Part shown: positions 5,264 to 7,715 of the stretch, piece after piece
Layout of the letters: every line of letters begins with the position of its first letter
Numbering within the stretch: the stretch's first letter is position 1
Assembly (NCBI GenBank): GCA_020050375.1
Contig: JAGVKR010000232.1
Span: 1-7,715 of the forward strand
Length of the DNA stretch: 7,715 bases
Direction of reading: 5' to 3'
Origin: Planctomycetales bacterium
GTDB lineage: Bacteria; Planctomycetota; Planctomycetia; Planctomycetales; Planctomycetaceae
The notes under the pieces: model-generated
What the model was told of the DNA's origin: nothing
Seen by the model: the letters and a program-made list of their open reading frames with translations, nothing else
The model's database searches: none
Made by a program: the position numbers and the translations under genes

Positions 5264-5361
5264 CGAAAGCGCCTTAGGGGCAAACCGCGATGATGCTCAT
5301 CCTAACGGCCTTCCCCCGCCGCCTGCAAGCAGAAGGAGCCCAAGAAACCCGCCGCTGACTC

Positions 5362-7020
5362 TCAAAAGTCAACCTGGACGCGGCTGACATACAGGTCCGC
5401 CGAACTGAACCCTCTGGCCGAGTTATTCAGAAAGGCGTGAATCCAGTCGAACTGGACCTTCGAGTGACGGTTGAGAAACCACGTGCCGCCGATGGTTAAA
5501 TCGGTCAGAGTCCCGTTGCCGAGCGCCCCGGACGAAGCGGGAGCGTCGTATTTGTTCGTGGTGCTATTGTAATAGTGGCCGCTGAGCGCCGACGGATTCC
5601 GCAATTCGACGTACGAGAGCCGTGCTGCCAGTTCCCACGCGCCCCAGCCGGCAAATCCCTTTCCCTCTTTACCAAGCGGAATGAAGTCTTTGTCGGGGAC
5701 GACGTTTCTCAGCGCAGCGAGTTTCTTGTCATACGGTCGGGGTTCGCCAGTCAGTCGATACATGACCTCGGCATAGGCGCCGTGATAGACGATTGATCCC
5801 ACGACACTGTTGACTTGCGTCAGCATCCACTCCGACTGAAAGCTCAGGGGGCCGTCCTGATAGACGGTTTCGAGCCCGACGAGATTGAAGCTGTGGGCGG
5901 CGTACCGGCCGGTATCGACAAAGGTCGGAGTGTAACTTGCCGCGCTGCCGAAGCTTTGCTGATTCTGAACCTGACCCAATGGCCCGAACTCGGGAGTCGT
6001 TTTCGCCTGATAAAACGCGTGAGGGCCACCCCCGGCATTGCCGGTTGCTCCACTTCCTTTCGCATCGTTGGCCCCCAGCGAGCTGAAGTTGTACGCCCCG
6101 CCGATGTGCCAAACGTCGTGTGTGTCGTCGACGTAACTCAGCAGGTGCGTGATCCGGGTGGAGAACGAATAGCCACCCACGTCCCCAATATCCGTTGCAA
6201 ACTGGGAATCTCCCACCGGCGCATTGTTGAAGCCCCCGGTGTGAAACACACTGTAGGCCCAATACGTCCGCTCATCTTCGGAATTGTTGGAAGCCATTGC
6301 ACCGACGCGCCGAAATGGAACAAACGCCAGGAAGGGAAGCGATCGTTCGAGGAATGGCAGATTACGGAAACCGCTCATCGCATCGACGCTGAACGGCTGC
6401 AGGTATTGACCGGCACGGACCGCCCCGAAGAAGGGAATGTCTTCCTGCTCGAGGTAGTTATCGAAGAAGCTGGGTCGCCCGGCTGTGGCGAAATCCACTT
6501 CAATCTGATAGAGCGTCTTAGGGGTCACTTTGCCAAGAACGGCAAGTCGCGCACGGCGGAAGCCGGTGGCATTCTGCGCATCTCCGACGATGGCCATGTT
6601 CAGGGGGTCCTGTGAATAAACCGCCTGATCGAGTTGCAGAAAGCCGGTGATGCGGTGCGTTGGGAACGTCTCTTTTTCCTTTGGCTTGGGAGCCGAACTG
6701 GCATTCACCTTTCCTTCCAGGGCCTGGAACCGCTGCTCGAGAGTTTCCATCCGTTCGGTGTCGGTTTGATAGTCCTCCGGTGCCGATTCATTCAAAAGGC
6801 CGGGTGGAATTTCCATCCGCTCGGTGTCGGTTTCAAAGTCATCCTGCTTCTGGACCTGGGTCAATGAATCGTCCGCAGCAGACGTGGCCTGACCGGGGAA
6901 CATCAAAGCGATGCTCGAAGACAAAACCATCAAAACGTGACGGATTCCCGCTCCCCGTGTTAAGACGGACGCGGTCCATCGCCGCCGTAAGCAACCGAAC
7001 CTGATCCATGGATTCATCAT
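5362..7020 (-). CDS. Outer-membrane porin of the OprO/OprP (phosphate-selective porin) type
   Basis: The 552-residue protein has a basic N-terminus and hydrophobic segment (about 27-48) ending ATSAAD, a signal peptide with likely cleavage near residue 48-50. An acidic periplasmic stretch follows, with a duplicated TDTERME motif (64-70, 86-92), then a short helix TLEQRFQALEGKV (93-105). From about 121 (HRITGFLQLDQAVY) to the end, alternating aromatic-rich strands form a beta-barrel. The phrases GFRRARLAVLGKV and TLYQIEVDFA are typical of the OprO/OprP family. The final residue is Phe (RVQVDF), the usual outer-membrane insertion signal. Such porins pass phosphate or other anions, but family members in planctomycetes are numerous and their substrate cannot be read from sequence. 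ATG 7020 is the furthest start; ATG 7017 and an internal Met at residue 31 are alternatives. A strong promoter lies about 165 bp upstream. Confidence 0.88.
   Translation of the reverse strand: MMNPWIRFGCLRRRWTASVLTRGAGIRHVLMVLSSSIALMFPGQATSAADDSLTQVQKQDDFETDTERMEIPPGLLNESAPEDYQTDTERMETLEQRFQALEGKVNASSAPKPKEKETFPTHRITGFLQLDQAVYSQDPLNMAIVGDAQNATGFRRARLAVLGKVTPKTLYQIEVDFATAGRPSFFDNYLEQEDIPFFGAVRAGQYLQPFSVDAMSGFRNLPFLERSLPFLAFVPFRRVGAMASNNSEDERTYWAYSVFHTGGFNNAPVGDSQFATDIGDVGGYSFSTRITHLLSYVDDTHDVWHIGGAYNFSSLGANDAKGSGATGNAGGGPHAFYQAKTTPEFGPLGQVQNQQSFGSAASYTPTFVDTGRYAAHSFNLVGLETVYQDGPLSFQSEWMLTQVNSVVGSIVYHGAYAEVMYRLTGEPRPYDKKLAALRNVVPDKDFIPLGKEGKGFAGWGAWELAARLSYVELRNPSALSGHYYNSTTNKYDAPASSGALGNGTLTDLTIGGTWFLNRHSKVQFDWIHAFLNNSARGFSSADLYVSRVQVDF
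6744..6833 (-). repeat. 24-bp direct repeat encoding a doubled TDTERME motif in the porin
   Basis: The segments 6744-6767 and 6810-6833 are identical except for one base and lie 66 bp (22 codons) apart, so they keep the porin frame. On the protein they give TDTERME twice, in the stretch between the signal peptide and the barrel. This is an internal duplication, probably recent. Confidence 0.9.
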
Positions 7021-7186
7021 GCAGGATTCGTCATGCGATCAGGACGACAGGTCGCGGGTCACCCAGCGCAACCATACACGGAGAAGCCGGGCCAAAGACC
7101 GGGCCACCGGTGTTGCCGATGCCCAAGCGAGGAGGGCGACCAGCCAAACGGAACGTGTTGGAAATGAGAGAATGGAGGGGAACGAG

Positions 7187-7215
7187 CTTATACTGTGGTG
7201 CGGCATAGCCGTCAA
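7187..7215 (-). promoter_or_regulatory. Near-consensus sigma70-type promoter of the porin gene
   Basis: The minus strand reads TTGACG (7215-7210), exactly 17 bp, then TATAAG (7192-7187). Transcription would start near 7180, giving a 5' leader of about 160 nt to ATG 7020. No strong structure or gene was seen in that leader (7021-7180). Confidence 0.65.
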
Positions 7216-7216
7216 G

Positions 7217-7242
7217 ACGTGTGCTTCGGACGTGTGCTTCGG
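7217..7242. repeat. Perfect tandem 13-bp repeat directly upstream of the porin -35 box
   Basis: ACGTGTGCTTCGG occurs twice without a gap (7217-7229 and 7230-7242). On the minus strand the pair ends one base before the -35 hexamer of the porin promoter. Tandem direct repeats in that place are typical of activator sites such as those of response regulators. The sequence does not match the Pho box (11-bp units), so no regulator is named. Confidence 0.6.
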
Positions 7243-7287
7243 AGGCGGCCAACCGGGCGCACGACGCACTTGGCACGGAGAGGATCA

Positions 7288-7500
7288 GGCACCGGGGACT
7301 GGTCTTTTTTTCGCCCGCACGTCGCGTGACAAAGCTTGCGAGCGGATCGTCCAATGGCCCTTCTCACGAAAAATGGACCAGACCCCCTCAGAACTATGTA
7401 CGTCCCCTCGCGCGAGGGGGTCAGGTCCATTTTCCGGCAACGACAGCTTTCGTTTTTCGGGCCGCGCGATATCGCCGGAAAATGGACCAGCCCCCGGCAC
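7288..7500. repeat. REP/BIME-like cluster of four palindromic units in alternating orientation
   Basis: Four copies of a unit resembling GGGGNCWGGTCCATTTTCCGG are seen: 7288-7313 (plus, degraded), 7369-7389 (minus), 7414-7433 (plus) and 7475-7500 (minus). Copies two and three form 20-bp arms with one mismatch (7370-7389 with 7414-7433). Copies three and four share a perfect 15-bp inverted repeat (7424-7438 with 7474-7488). Inside the second/third pair lies a perfect 16-bp palindrome, CCCCTCGCGCGAGGGG (7404-7419), which would compete with the larger stem. Alternating orientation and an intergenic site are typical of REP-type elements. No transposase gene is in the window. Confidence 0.8.
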
Positions 7501-7571
7501 ATCGCCCGTCGTCTTCTCAGAGTTTGTGAATTAATCGACGGCTGGAGCAGGACCCGCGATGCCCCCAAAAA

Positions 7572-7715
7572 ATGACCGCCCAGAATCGCTCAGGATCGAC
7601 GATCGAGCGTCTGTCTGACACAAAGGGCTTCCCGCAAAAAGTTGCAATTCGAAACTTTCACACGCTCTCAGTCGTGCGACGAGAAGGCGACGTCGCGCGT
7701 CGACGAGATCCGACC
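7572..7715 (+). CDS. Possible start of a gene running off the right edge
   Basis: From ATG 7572 the frame stays open for 48 codons to the end of the window. The peptide is basic (it ends REGDVARRRDPT) with no recognised motif. There is no ribosome site, an A6 run sits just before the ATG, and third-position GC is not high as it is in the proven genes. The open length is too short to be convincing at this base composition. The 71 bases between the REP cluster and this ATG show nothing. Confidence 0.2.
   Translation, partial: MTAQNRSGSTIERLSDTKGFPQKVAIRNFHTLSVVRREGDVARRRDPT

Noticed and set aside
3785..5293. 502-codon plus-strand frame
   Set aside because: It spans the third operon gene in another frame, the GATCGAG repeat and the antisense of the GNAT gene; both real genes show family or fold signals in their own frames.
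5815..6615. Plus-strand 266-codon frame opposite the porin
   Set aside because: Antisense shadow; the porin shows a signal peptide, barrel strands and terminal Phe on the other strand.
7369..7500. CRISPR array
   Set aside because: The repeated units alternate in orientation, differ in sequence and have unequal spacing, which fits REP-type palindromes; no cas gene is present.
7019..7534. Several frames on both strands upstream of the porin
   Set aside because: They run through the promoter, the 13-bp tandem repeat and the REP-like cluster, and their peptides (for example ENGPDPLARG-type) are translations of the repeat units.
7638..7658. Small hairpin AAAGTT/AACTTT near the right edge
   Set aside because: A 6-bp AT-rich stem with a 9-nt loop is expected by chance at this scale and has no supporting context.

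Overview
The window looks like chromosomal DNA of a GC-rich bacterium, most likely a planctomycete. That is inferred from the OprO/OprP-type porin, sparse Shine-Dalgarno sites, a tRNA without encoded CCA, many dispersed-looking intergenic palindromes and a GATCGAG-rich spacer. No marker gene here proves the lineage.

Layout. Positions 1-796 (minus) hold the first 265 codons of guaA (GMP synthase), running off the left edge. It has a long leader (797-972) with an extended -10 promoter, a strong hairpin followed by a T-rich stretch, and a 13-bp direct repeat. A 70-bp inverted repeat (1002-1071) separates it from tRNA-Leu(GAG) (1146-1231, minus), which has its own promoter. Positions 1336-1660 contain no clear gene, but they hold two 32-nt hairpins with near-identical loops and compensatory stem changes. 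A very good minus-strand sigma70-type promoter (1663-1691) points straight into them. Positions 1594-2126 (minus) look like a two-TM membrane protein gene split by a one-base frameshift in a G6 run.

Positions 2257-4212 (plus) hold the most interesting unit: three genes for an inner-membrane apparatus. The first is an ExbB/TolQ/MotA-family channel subunit. The second overlaps it by 4 bp and is a single-TM, coiled-coil, ExbD-like partner with an Asp in the TM helix. The third is a small TM-anchored protein with a possible second ExbD-like periplasmic domain. Together they suggest an ion-gradient-driven energiser of unknown target.

A GATCGAG-type inverted repeat (4212-4309) separates this operon from a convergent tandem-GNAT acetyltransferase gene (4280-5263, minus), and the end of that gene runs into the repeat. 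Upstream of it on the same strand is an outer-membrane OprO/OprP-type porin (5362-7020) with a near-consensus promoter (7187-7215). A perfect tandem 13-bp repeat abuts the upstream side of its -35 box, as an activator site would. Positions 7288-7500 carry a REP/BIME-like cluster of four alternating palindromic units. The last 144 bases hold one open frame (7572 onward) that may or may not be the start of another gene.
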